From: Asticcacaulis sp. AC466
Lineage (GTDB): Bacteria > Pseudomonadota > Alphaproteobacteria > Caulobacterales > Caulobacteraceae
Length of the DNA: 64,000 nucleotides
Direction: 5' to 3'
NCBI RefSeq assembly: GCF_000495815.1
Contig: NZ_AWGE01000020.1
Location: forward strand, 60,913 to 124,912
This document shows positions 26,074 to 34,260 of the stretch, one piece after another. The notes beneath the pieces are model-generated. The model searched no databases. It was not told the origin of the DNA and worked only from the letters and a program-made list of their open reading frames with translations. Every line of letters starts with the position of its first letter. Within the stretch, counting starts at the first letter, position 1. A program made the translations under genes and the position numbers.

Positions 26074-27690
26074 TTGGCGGCCATAACCCTGCCTGAGCAG
26101 ATTGCCACGGCACACCTGGGGGGATTTGCACCGCAGGCGGGCATATTCGCCTTCGTTGCGGCGACCTTAGGGTTTGCTCTGTTCGGTGGTAATCGCCTCC
26201 TGACGGCTGGTGCGGATTCCACCACGGTGCCGATTTTTGCCGGCACGCTGGCGGCGCTTGCGGTTACCAACGCAAGTTCTCTTCCGGCCGAAGCGGCGGC
26301 CTTGGCGATACTGGTCGGCGGCATGCTGATCGTCAGCAGTTTAATGAAGCTGGGATGGGTGTCGGGCCTTTTGTCCGTTCCTATTATCACCGGCTTTCTT
26401 ATTGGCATTAGCGGGCACATTGTCGTGTCGCAGCTACCTGAGCTTTTAGGGATTTCAGTCTCTGGCGACACCTTGCCGGCGCACGTGGGATATATCATCG
26501 CGCATATGGCGGCGCTTAACCCGTACACGTTGGCGACGGGGTTGGGCGTGCTGGCAATAATGCTTGTCTCGGAAAAGCTGAGCGGCCGCCTTCCGGGCGC
26601 GCTCATCGCCATAGTGCTGGCGACACTGGCCGTCAGCATTTTCAAACTGACCGGACATGGCGTATCCGTTATGGGTGCCGTACCGTTTGGGCTGCCTCAG
26701 TTGACCCTCCCGGATTTTTCAGGATGGGCGCGATTGGTGCCTCTGGCCCTTATCATTACCTTGATCGTCATGATGCAAACCGCAGCCGTCAGTCAGTCGA
26801 TGTCGTCGCCCGGAGGCGACGGACCGGACATCGATCGCGATTTTCGGGGCATGGGTGTGGGAAACCTGATCGCTGCCCTGGTGGGCGCCTTTCCGGTCAA
26901 TGCCAGCCCGCCGCGCACAGCTGTGGTGGCACAGGCCGGGGGTACGTCGCAACTCGCCGCCATTGTCGCGAGCGTCTGTGTGGTGATCGTCATCTTTTGG
27001 GGAGGCGATCTGTTCACCCTTGTCCCGCAGGCGGCCTTCGCCGGTATTTTGTTGTTTGTTGCCCAACGCATTTGTCGTGTTGGCACTGTCATTAAGGTGA
27101 TCAAACAGACGCCGCTAGAGGGCGGTCTGGTTATCTTGACCGCTGTGGCGGTTATAGCGCTTCCGATACAGACTGGTGTTGCCATAGGCATCGGTCTGTC
27201 GCTGCTGCATGGCGTCGCCATGATCCTTCAGACCCGACCGGTTGAATTGTCCAGATTGCCCGGTACGACGATCTGGTGGCCTCAAAAAGGGAATGCCTCG
27301 CCGCCGGAAGATGTGGCCATTTTGGTTGTGGCGTTTCAGGCGCCTCTGCTGTTTGCCAATGCTGACGTGTTCCGGCGGGGCATGATCCATAAAATAAGCG
27401 CGGCGAATCCTCTGCCTCAGGTCGTCATTTTAGAAGCCAGCGGGATAGCCGATATTGACTATTCTGCAGCGCAGGCATTCATAGATGTCATCGCCTATTG
27501 CCGCCTTCACCAGGTCCGTCTGGCCTTGGCGCGACTTGAATCCCTCAAGGCGCAGGACGCGTTTGAGCGCTTCGGTATTATGCGTGAACTGGGCGAAGGG
27601 TGCTTTTTTCACAGTGTCGATGAGGCGGTAAATACCTTGAAGCCTTCACTCACTATGCCTACGGGAGATGTGAATGCATCCGGTTCGTGA
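26074..27690 (+). CDS. SulP family inorganic anion transporter with STAS domain
   Basis: The best-supported coding region begins at TTG 26074 (538 residues), but homology-like sequence continues in frame upstream (YRLPPFRGW...QWGQNLTAGLTL), including the start of the first membrane helix. No ATG, GTG or TTG exists in that frame between the stop at 25825 and 26074. Ten or more hydrophobic helices follow, with the SulP features ITLPEQIATA, GGNRLLTAGADSTTVP and PPRTAVVAQAGGTSQ. The C-terminal STAS domain (about residues 410-520) contains VILEASGIADIDYSAAQAF. SulP proteins carry sulfate, bicarbonate or other anions with H+ or Na+. The 3' end overlaps the next gene by 17 nt. The substrate is not decided by sequence. 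Confidence 0.85.
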   Translation: MAAITLPEQIATAHLGGFAPQAGIFAFVAATLGFALFGGNRLLTAGADSTTVPIFAGTLAALAVTNASSLPAEAAALAILVGGMLIVSSLMKLGWVSGLLSVPIITGFLIGISGHIVVSQLPELLGISVSGDTLPAHVGYIIAHMAALNPYTLATGLGVLAIMLVSEKLSGRLPGALIAIVLATLAVSIFKLTGHGVSVMGAVPFGLPQLTLPDFSGWARLVPLALIITLIVMMQTAAVSQSMSSPGGDGPDIDRDFRGMGVGNLIAALVGAFPVNASPPRTAVVAQAGGTSQLAAIVASVCVVIVIFWGGDLFTLVPQAAFAGILLFVAQRICRVGTVIKVIKQTPLEGGLVILTAVAVIALPIQTGVAIGIGLSLLHGVAMILQTRPVELSRLPGTTIWWPQKGNASPPEDVAILVVAFQAPLLFANADVFRRGMIHKISAANPLPQVVILEASGIADIDYSAAQAFIDVIAYCRLHQVRLALARLESLKAQDAFERFGIMRELGEGCFFHSVDEAVNTLKPSLTMPTGDVNASGS

Positions 27691-28291
27691 ACCTCGGGTC
27701 AAGCCCACACCCATCCGTGATCTGCGCCCGACCCAGATGACGGTCGGTATGCGTGAAGTTGCCGCCAAGCGCGAGAGATGGCAGAGCGAGCGGGACGGCA
27801 AGGGCGAGGTGTTTCTGGGCCGCCATATGATCCCTGTCGTGCTGGGTCCCAAACAGCGCGCCTACATCATCGACCATCACCACCTTACGCGAGCCCTGCA
27901 TGATGAAGGTGTCGAGGATGTGCTCGTGTCGGTCGTCAGCGATCTTAGCCACCTCACCAAGGACGCGTTCTGGGTTGTCCTCGACAACCGTAACTGGATG
28001 CACCCCTTCGATGAATCGGGCCAGCGGCGCAAATACGAGGATATTCCTACGTCTGTCCAGGATTTGGTCGATGATCCGTACCGGTCTTTGGCCGGGGCTT
28101 TGCGTCGGGCGGGCGGCTACGCGAAGGACACGGTGCCATTCAGCGAGTTCCTATGGGCCGATTTTCTGCGACGGCGTATCAAAAGTTCGGCCTTGGCGAA
28201 GAACTTTGAGACCTGTCTTGCTCAGGCGTGCGAGATCGCCAAAACACCTGAAGCCAGTTACCTGCCGGGGTGGTGCGGTCCGACGGACTGA
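27674..28291 (+). CDS. ParB-like (ParBc_2 / ParB-sulfiredoxin fold) protein
   Basis: This 205-residue soluble protein opens with RVKPTPIRDLRPTQMTVGMREV, the N-terminal pattern of the stand-alone ParB-like putative nuclease family (ParBc_2). The core includes LGRHMIPVVLGPKQRAYIIDHHH, LVSVVSDLSHL and DNRNWMHPFD. It lacks the helix-turn-helix DNA-binding domain and the dimerisation domain of true chromosome-partitioning ParB, so the name ParB describes the fold only. The start lies inside the SulP gene (17-nt overlap, different frame), implying co-translation with the transporter. Function is unknown. The same fold is used by nucleases, CTP switches and sulfiredoxin. Confidence 0.75.
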   Translation: MHPVREPRVKPTPIRDLRPTQMTVGMREVAAKRERWQSERDGKGEVFLGRHMIPVVLGPKQRAYIIDHHHLTRALHDEGVEDVLVSVVSDLSHLTKDAFWVVLDNRNWMHPFDESGQRRKYEDIPTSVQDLVDDPYRSLAGALRRAGGYAKDTVPFSEFLWADFLRRRIKSSALAKNFETCLAQACEIAKTPEASYLPGWCGPTD

Positions 28292-28410
28292 GGCGTGAAA
28301 GAGCCGGTGCAGACTGGACGGGCGAAACGCGTCGAGGTGCGGCTGTCTGCATCTGTCCACACGTCTGCCCGTCATGTAAGGTTTGACCGATTCCCCTCAG
28401 GATGCCGCTT

Positions 28411-29670
28411 ATGAAGATTGTCTCTATTGTCGCCGCTCTTGTCTGTGTCGCGGGGCTTCAGGCGATGCCGGTAGCCGCTAAGGCGCCCCGGCAGCCGTCG
28501 GCCAATCAGGCGGTCTGGATACCCGCCTGGTATGCCGCGCCGGAGCCTGCCGGCAGCGCCTTGCAGATCAAGGACACGACCTTGCGTCAGATTGTGCGCG
28601 TCAGTGCTGGCGGTAGCGCCGTGAGGGTGCGCCTGTCCAATGCCTATGGCAGCCAGCCGCTGCGGCTTGACGAGATACACGTGGCGCGCCGGGTGTCCGG
28701 CAGTCGCATTGACGTCGCCAGTGACCGCGCGGTGACATTCAATGGGAAAGCGAGCGTGACTTTGGCGCCCGGCGCCTATGTGCTGAGCGATCCTATCGCC
28801 CTGGACGTCACCGCCGATCGCGATCTGGCGGTCAGCGTATATGCCGCTGGTCCGGCGGCGCTATCCACGGTTCACGATATTCAGCGCGGCGTCCTTTACA
28901 CGGCGCCAGGGCGGATGACCGACGCGGCCGAATTTACAGGCGCGTCCTCCGCGGACATTGGCTTAGGCCAGGCATTTCCCTGGATTGCGGAAATCGAAGT
29001 GTCGGGTGGTGAGGCCAAAAGCGCTGTTATTGCTTTCGGCGATTCCATCACTGATGGCTATGGTCTTACACCGGATCGTGGCGGTACGTGGCCGGAGGTT
29101 TTCGGGCGCCGTCTGCGTGAGGCAGGCATTCCGCTCAGCGTCGTCAACAGTGGCATCAGCGGTAATCGCGTGCTGCACCACGGCCAATGGGCACGGTTTG
29201 GTGACAACGGTCTGGCGCGTTTCGACCGTGATGTCCTGGCCCAACCGAATGTCTCCGCCGTGATTGTCCTTATCGGCATCAACGATTTGGGACATGCGCA
29301 AGGGCCTGGGTCTCTAGACTATGTGTCAGCCGAGGATATTATTGACGGCCTGAGCCAGATGGCGGCACGGGCTCATGAGCGCGGCCTCAGCATCTATGCC
29401 GGCACCCTTACGCCTTTCGAAGGTACGGTTTTTAGCGGCTACTATTCCGATGAAAAGGAAGCGCGCCGCGTGGCGATCAACACATGGCTAAGAACAAGCC
29501 ATACTTTTGATGGCGTGTTCGATTTCGACCTGGCTGTGCGCCAGCCGGACGCTCCGACGAAGCTAAGGCCTGAGTTCGATGTCGGCGACCATCTTCATCC
29601 CAATGACGCAGGTGCCGCAGCGATGGCGAACGCGATTCCGCTGGGCTTTTTTGACGGTGCCAAGCGGTAG
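28411..29670 (+). CDS. Exported SGNH/GDSL-family hydrolase
   Basis: The protein has about 419 residues. The ATG at 28411 is preferred over 28402 because CAGG lies 9 nt upstream of it. A signal peptide (IVSIVAALVCVAGLQAMPVAA) is followed by a beta-rich N-terminal domain (residues about 25-195) and the SGNH hydrolase domain. Block I is IAFGDSITDGYG, block III has the asparagine in IGINDLGH, and the catalytic Asp-x-His is GDHLHPNDAG near the end. This architecture (N-terminal beta domain plus GDSL) is common in secreted carbohydrate or aryl esterases. It stands alone, convergent with the c-di-GMP enzyme gene. Confidence 0.88.
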   Translation: MKIVSIVAALVCVAGLQAMPVAAKAPRQPSANQAVWIPAWYAAPEPAGSALQIKDTTLRQIVRVSAGGSAVRVRLSNAYGSQPLRLDEIHVARRVSGSRIDVASDRAVTFNGKASVTLAPGAYVLSDPIALDVTADRDLAVSVYAAGPAALSTVHDIQRGVLYTAPGRMTDAAEFTGASSADIGLGQAFPWIAEIEVSGGEAKSAVIAFGDSITDGYGLTPDRGGTWPEVFGRRLREAGIPLSVVNSGISGNRVLHHGQWARFGDNGLARFDRDVLAQPNVSAVIVLIGINDLGHAQGPGSLDYVSAEDIIDGLSQMAARAHERGLSIYAGTLTPFEGTVFSGYYSDEKEARRVAINTWLRTSHTFDGVFDFDLAVRQPDAPTKLRPEFDVGDHLHPNDAGAAAMANAIPLGFFDGAKR

Positions 29671-29684
29671 GAGAGGCCAGATCA

Positions 29685-29704
29685 CGGCCGGTCAGGCCGC
29701 TTTT
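29685..29704 (+). terminator. Possible terminator between convergent genes
   Basis: CGGCC (29685-29689) pairs with GGCCG (29695-29699) over a 5-nt loop and is followed by CTTTT. It lies 15 nt after the SGNH stop and overlaps the last codons of the convergent gene. The stem is short, so the call is tentative. Confidence 0.35.
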
Positions 29705-32463
29705 CGGTCAATGAACTCGACCGGCCGCCCCAGCAGGTAGCCCTGAGCTTCGTCGCACCCTTCTTCGCGCAGCAATCCCAATTGGCTTTCGGTTTCAACG
29801 CCTTCCGCCAGAACCGGTATACCCAGAGATTTGCCAAGCGCCAGGATAGCGCGGACGATGGCGCGCGCTTGTGGGCTCTTATCGGCCTCCATCAAGAAGG
29901 AGCGGTCGATCTTGATCTTATCGAATGGGAAGGAATTGAGGGTGTCCAGGGAGGAATAGCCGGTGCCGAAGTCGTCGATGGCTATGGTCACGCCCAGCGC
30001 CTTGATCTGGCGCAACAGGTGCAGGGCCCGGACTTTGTCGCCGATAATGGTGGTTTCCGTTATTTCCAGTTCCAGGCGCGAGGGGGACAGGCCGGTTTCA
30101 ATGAGCACCGACTTAACTGTTTCTATCAGAGTGATGTCGTTAAGCTGAACCGGCGAGAGGTTGACGGCGATCTTGGCTGTGTTGGGCCAGCTCAGGGCTT
30201 CTAAGCAGGCGGCCCGCAGGACCCAGGCGCCGATAGCGACGATTGCGCCGCTTTCCTCGGCGATGGGGATGAATTCCGCCGGAGAAATGAAGCCGCGTTC
30301 CGGGTGTTTCCAGCGGATCAGGGCTTCGTAGCCGGTTATCTCCCCGGTGCGCACGGAATGCTGCACCTGGTAGAACAGCCGGAATTCTTCATTGGCCAAT
30401 GCGATGTCCAGGTCTGCGGCCAAGGCACGCCGATGGCGTTCGGCCTCATCCATTCCGGAGTCGTAGAAGCAAACCTTTTGCGCTGCATTGTTCTTGGCAC
30501 GGTTCAGCGCCAGGTCGGCGTTATTGAGCAAGGTTTCTCGGCTGCTGCCGTCACCGGGATATAGAGCCACGCCGAAGCTGGCCTGGATTGCAATCGGCCC
30601 TCCGTCGAGTGAAATGGGGACAGAGACTGCGTCGTTGAGCGCGGCTATCCTGGCCTCGACCGTCTCTCGCCGGTCGAAGCGTTTGACGATGGCGAATTCA
30701 TCCCCGCCGAACCGGGCAATCAGCCCGCAACTGTTTGCCGCATCAGACAGGCGACGGGCCACAGCCTTCAGGACAGTGTCCCCGGCGCTGTGTCCGCGTT
30801 GGTCGTTTATGTCCTTGAAGCGGTCGAGATTGGCAATGATCACCGCGACCTGCTCGCCGTTGCGCGCTGCGGCAGTCAATTCCTGATCAAGATATTCGTT
30901 GAAATGCAAGCGATTGGGCAGCGCCGTCAGGCCATCATGGCGCGAAATATGGGCGATGCGTTGTTCGGACAACCGGCGCTCCGTCACATCTTCGAACGTC
31001 GATACCCAGCCGCCGTCCGAGGTCGGCCGATGCGAAATCGACATTGAACGCGCCTGGAACAGATCCGACACCATGGTCCCGCCGCCGGGTTTGGTGATCA
31101 ATTCCATGTGGCGTGCATGGTGCATGGCCAGGGTTTCGGGATCCACCGACCTGCCCAGACAAATGCTGACGATATGGTCCGACAGCGCTCGAAAGGTCAG
31201 TCCGGGGGCCATGAACGCCGGATCCAGGCCATATAGCTCGGAAAAGCGAGAGTTGGCGAGGATCAGATGCTCGTTCCGGTCGAATAGCAGCAGGCCCAAA
31301 GGCATATTGGACAAGGCGGCGTCGAGATTTCTAGCGCTCGCTATCACACGATCCTGAGTTGTCTTTCGTTCGGTGATGTCTTGTGTGATGTTGGCGAAGC
31401 CCAGCAATTTGCCGTCGTCGTCACGCAATGCACGCAACAGGGTGTGGCTCCAGAAAATTTTACCGTTGGCGCGGCGGGCGGGACCTTCAATTTCGGCTCG
31501 GTCTTCCTTGGCGGCCTTTATCAGAGCCGCTCGGTAATCGTCCGGAAAGGCAGCATCTGCGGCACACACGTCGGCATAACAACGCCCGACTATGTCCGAA
31601 GCCAGATAGCCGTTGATGCGGTCCCCGCCGGCCTTCCAGTCGACGACGTTACCGCGGGTGTCGAGCATGAAAATGGCATAGTCTTCCATCCCCTCGAGCA
31701 GAACGCGGAAGCGGCGATCGGTGTCGGCGCGCAAGCTGTCCAAACGGCGAGCTGAAACGACCGCAAAGACGCACAGACTCAAGACAGCGATAGCGGTAAC
31801 GGTGATGGCCAACGACATGGCTTGCGGCGAAAGGACCAGTCCGCTGATCTTGCGCGCCGCATCGAGCCGAATGGTGACTGCGCCCATGGCGGTAAAGTGG
31901 TGGCCGACAATCGTTAGCAGCAATATAAGCCCGCCGAGACGACGCAATGGGCTGCGTGCCGGCAGGGTTATGGTCCACAGAGCGAGGGCGCCGAGCAGGA
32001 GACTGATGAGGATCGATGCTATAACGAGGTCGGGCGCCCATTCAACATATCCTGGAACATCCAGCGCCATCATACCCAGATAGTGCATGGTGGCAATGCC
32101 GGACCCAAGGACGCTGCCCCCGACCAGACGGGCATGGGGAAAGGCGCGACTGACGGCAATTTCGATGCCGCCCGTGGTGATCGCCATGGCGCAAACGAGT
32201 GACACAAGGGTCAATGTCAGGTCGTAGGCCAATCCCATCTTGGGGTTGAAGGCCTGCATGGCGACGAAGTGCGTGGCCCAGATGCCGAAACCGCAGGCCA
32301 TGCCGGCAGCGAGAATCCAGCGCAGGCGTTGTCCGCCCTGGGTAGTCTGCGCACGCCCGATGATGAGTGCCGATACAAAGCAAGAGATGAGGCAGATAAC
32401 TCCGGCCAGGAGTACTAATCTCCAGTCGTGTTGATCCTTGAGGCAGTAAAGAACTCTAAACAT
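29692..32463 (-). CDS. MHYT-PAS-PAS-GGDEF-EAL bifunctional c-di-GMP enzyme
   Basis: The 923-residue protein starts with an integral MHYT sensor domain (residues about 1-230). Its three characteristic motifs are present: WATHFVAMQAF, TMHYLGMMAL and GHHFTAMGAV. The domain is proposed to bind metal and sense gases such as O2 or NO. Two PAS domains follow (about 255-375 and 380-495), then GGDEF (about 500-665) with intact RFGGDEFAI, and EAL (about 680-915) with intact YEALIRW, ETTIIGD and DDFGTGYSS. Both synthesis and breakdown of c-di-GMP are possible. The allosteric I-site (RxxD five residues before GGDEF) is absent: the four residues read NSCG. The gene is monocistronic. Confidence 0.95.
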   Translation of the reverse strand: MFRVLYCLKDQHDWRLVLLAGVICLISCFVSALIIGRAQTTQGGQRLRWILAAGMACGFGIWATHFVAMQAFNPKMGLAYDLTLTLVSLVCAMAITTGGIEIAVSRAFPHARLVGGSVLGSGIATMHYLGMMALDVPGYVEWAPDLVIASILISLLLGALALWTITLPARSPLRRLGGLILLLTIVGHHFTAMGAVTIRLDAARKISGLVLSPQAMSLAITVTAIAVLSLCVFAVVSARRLDSLRADTDRRFRVLLEGMEDYAIFMLDTRGNVVDWKAGGDRINGYLASDIVGRCYADVCAADAAFPDDYRAALIKAAKEDRAEIEGPARRANGKIFWSHTLLRALRDDDGKLLGFANITQDITERKTTQDRVIASARNLDAALSNMPLGLLLFDRNEHLILANSRFSELYGLDPAFMAPGLTFRALSDHIVSICLGRSVDPETLAMHHARHMELITKPGGGTMVSDLFQARSMSISHRPTSDGGWVSTFEDVTERRLSEQRIAHISRHDGLTALPNRLHFNEYLDQELTAAARNGEQVAVIIANLDRFKDINDQRGHSAGDTVLKAVARRLSDAANSCGLIARFGGDEFAIVKRFDRRETVEARIAALNDAVSVPISLDGGPIAIQASFGVALYPGDGSSRETLLNNADLALNRAKNNAAQKVCFYDSGMDEAERHRRALAADLDIALANEEFRLFYQVQHSVRTGEITGYEALIRWKHPERGFISPAEFIPIAEESGAIVAIGAWVLRAACLEALSWPNTAKIAVNLSPVQLNDITLIETVKSVLIETGLSPSRLELEITETTIIGDKVRALHLLRQIKALGVTIAIDDFGTGYSSLDTLNSFPFDKIKIDRSFLMEADKSPQARAIVRAILALGKSLGIPVLAEGVETESQLGLLREEGCDEAQGYLLGRPVEFIDRKAA

Positions 32464-32634
32464 AATCGAACGTGATTGTTATGCGCCAATTGTTAATACG
32501 TATTGCCCCGGCATTAACCTCGGCGATCTAATCTATAGAAGACAAATAATATGATATTCTTGTTATGCTGTTAATCGCGTGGCTTTCCGATGCGAGCAAC
32601 GGCGATTATGTCAATCGACACCCTCGATTTGCCT

Positions 32635-33045
32635 TTATCCGGCCTTCGGCGGCATGGGCACGATATGGTTGCGTATCCAGCTTGCGAAATTTTCGGCGCT
32701 CAGTTCGCCGTCGGCTACAACCATGAGGCCGAGGAAGCAGGTGGTATCATCAGCACTCAGCATGTAACCGTTCAAGGTGAGGAACAGTTCAATCGTGATC
32801 AAGGCGACGGCCAGATTACCACCATGGAAGAGCTGATCATGTGCCAGGGCATAGCCGTAGCAGGCGGCCAGGCTGGCCAGGTCGGTTGCTGAACTCTGAT
32901 TCAGGGCATGGACCCGGGCGTGCATCATCTTCATCATGCTGCGTTCGCGCAAACCCGTCGCGCGGTCGGCGTTGGCGCCGTGGTCCGCCACCAGTTCGGC
33001 CTGAACGGCCTCTATAACGCCCTCGCGAATGAGCAGAAAGGCCAT
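32635..33045 (-). CDS. Doc (death-on-curing) family toxin with degenerate Fic motif
   Basis: The 136-residue protein has the Doc/Fic fold pattern. VEAVQAELVADHG is the usual N-terminal helix, LNQSSATDLASLAACYGYALAH leads to the active-site loop, and ELFLTLNGY follows it. The canonical Doc motif HPFxDGNKR is eroded to QLFHGGNLA. By position the catalytic His is Gln, the Asp is Gly, and Lys-Arg are Leu-Ala, while Phe and the Gly-Asn pair remain. The nearby His in AHDQLF may or may not substitute. Classical Doc phosphorylates EF-Tu; that activity is doubtful here. The start codon is 1 nt after the stop of the AbrB-type antitoxin gene, a tight toxin-antitoxin arrangement. Confidence 0.8.
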   Translation of the reverse strand: MAFLLIREGVIEAVQAELVADHGANADRATGLRERSMMKMMHARVHALNQSSATDLASLAACYGYALAHDQLFHGGNLAVALITIELFLTLNGYMLSADDTTCFLGLMVVADGELSAENFASWIRNHIVPMPPKAG

Positions 33046-33046
33046 G

Positions 33047-33268
33047 CTATTTGCTCAGTTCATGAACGACGTTGCGGCGTTTTTTCATCAGTTCGCGCGC
33101 GGTATGCATTTGTTCGGCAAAGGCGGGATCGTAAGGTGACAGGCGATAGCCGTCAGGCGTTTCGGTAATGAAGATGGTGTCGCCCTTTTCCAGCTTCAGG
33201 CGCGTAAGCAATTCACGTGGCAGGATAACGCCCAGTGAGTTGCCGATTTTGGTGATTTTAAGTTCCAT
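33047..33268 (-). CDS. AbrB/MazE (SpoVT-AbrB fold) antitoxin
   Basis: The 73-residue protein has an N-terminal swapped-hairpin DNA-binding domain, MELKITKIGNSLGVILPREL, followed by LKLEKGDTIFITET. A flexible helical C-terminal tail (PAFAEQMHTARELMKKRR) would bind the toxin. AbrB-Doc pairing is a known type II arrangement. The gene lies 1 nt upstream of the Doc gene on the same strand. It probably represses its own promoter through sites in the 140 bp upstream (see 33324-33344). Confidence 0.88.
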   Translation of the reverse strand: MELKITKIGNSLGVILPRELLTRLKLEKGDTIFITETPDGYRLSPYDPAFAEQMHTARELMKKRRNVVHELSK

Positions 33269-33323
33269 GGCCCGCCTCGAATCAGGAGTTTCCTAAGCCT
33301 AGAACCTAATCGTCAAAAATCGG

Positions 33324-33344
33324 TGTATAAACGCCTGTATATAC
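33324..33344. promoter_or_regulatory. Candidate operator of the AbrB-Doc operon
   Basis: TGTATA occurs twice as a direct repeat (33324-33329 and 33336-33341), 12 bp apart. The same stretch also reads as an inverted pair GTATA...TATAC (33325-33329, 33340-33344). It lies 56-76 bp upstream of the antitoxin start, a usual position for autoregulation by an AbrB-type protein. No binding data; inferred from position and symmetry. Confidence 0.4.
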
Positions 33345-33370
33345 GCCAAGAGGTAACCAAAAACCGTATT

Positions 33371-33398
33371 CGGAGGCGTGGGCATGTTCACGCCTCCG
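33371..33398 (-). terminator. Hairpin terminator of the MotA/MotB-like operon
   Basis: The stem CGGAGGCGTG (33371-33380) pairs perfectly with CACGCCTCCG (33389-33398) over an 8-nt loop. Read on the minus strand it lies 10 nt after the stop of the MotB-like gene and is followed by a short T run. It separates that operon from the toxin-antitoxin pair. Confidence 0.7.
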
Positions 33399-33408
33399 CG
33401 CTTTGAGC

Positions 33409-34260
33409 CTACTGCGCCATGCGGAATTCAATCGACAGATTTGCGCCTCTGCCCGCCGCGTTTGCCTGGGACTGCGCATAGGACGCGACCTGCAACAGCG
33501 GCTGTCCGCCGGGGGCTTGTTGGCCGCGCATCTGCGCAAGCTGCGGCTGATGGGCGATGAGGGCGTCCCGTAAGGCCACGGATTGCTCCAGGGCGAGGGC
33601 TTGTGCCGCGCGGCCTTGCGGCGTGCTGACATCGAGATTCACACTGGCCACCACGTTGACGATGGCCATTTTCGTGTCGTTGGCGCAACTGCCGGCCGGG
33701 GTTACGCCATAGCTGTAGCAGGGCAGTTGCGATGCCAGGGTCTGGGCAACCTTTTGGGCGATAGTCTGACCTTCAGGCTTCAGGGTGGCTGTCCCTGTCA
33801 CGAACAGCTGGTCGGCCGTAAAGGAGAGGGTGGCCGCGTTCAGGTCGCTACGGGCCACCTCGCCCAATTGTGCATTTAACGACGACATAAAGGCGGCGCG
33901 ATCGGCGGCGGCAATTGTGGCCGTTGGCTTGACCGGTTCCGTGCCGCCCGAATAGGCGAAGCAGTGCCGGTCGCCCGACGAATCGCCGAGTACGCTGCCG
34001 GGTAGGCACACAATGCGGTTTTTGGTATCGACCTCCAGGGACGCATCGCGACGTTCAAGCGCGGTCGCCGTTTGCAGGAGCAGGGCCGTCTGGCTGTCCT
34101 TGGCGCTGGTGAGGGCCGCGGTCGTCGAGCGATAATTGAGGGCGAAATAGCTGAGCAAGATGATGAAGATGAAAAGAACGCCGACCATCATGTCGGTCAT
34201 GGAGACATAATAGCTTTCGCCTTCCTCGACATCTTCGGCGCGCCGGTGACGGAACTTCAT
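33409..34260 (-). CDS. MotB/OmpA-like membrane protein (proton-channel partner)
   Basis: This protein has 283 residues. The open frame extends upstream, but the ATG at 34260 overlaps the stop of the MotA-like gene (ATGA) and is preferred. The N-terminus is cytoplasmic. One membrane helix follows with the channel aspartate at its start, as in MotB/ExbD: VSMTDMMVGVLFIFIILLSYF. A coiled linker and a periplasmic OmpA-like domain (about residues 130-283) come next. The peptidoglycan-binding consensus (TD...N..LS..RA) is poorly kept: VNLDVSTPQGRAAQALALEQ. Two or more cysteine pairs (IVCLPG, HCFAY, LPCYSY, GSCAND) suggest disulfides. No flagellar genes lie nearby. ZorB of the Zorya defence system has the same domain order. 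Confidence 0.7.
   Translation of the reverse strand: MKFRHRRAEDVEEGESYYVSMTDMMVGVLFIFIILLSYFALNYRSTTAALTSAKDSQTALLLQTATALERRDASLEVDTKNRIVCLPGSVLGDSSGDRHCFAYSGGTEPVKPTATIAAADRAAFMSSLNAQLGEVARSDLNAATLSFTADQLFVTGTATLKPEGQTIAQKVAQTLASQLPCYSYGVTPAGSCANDTKMAIVNVVASVNLDVSTPQGRAAQALALEQSVALRDALIAHQPQLAQMRGQQAPGGQPLLQVASYAQSQANAAGRGANLSIEFRMAQ

Noticed and set aside
27674..28291. Chromosome-partitioning ParB
   Set aside because: No ParA partner, no parS-like repeats noticed, and no helix-turn-helix domain; only the N-terminal fold is present.
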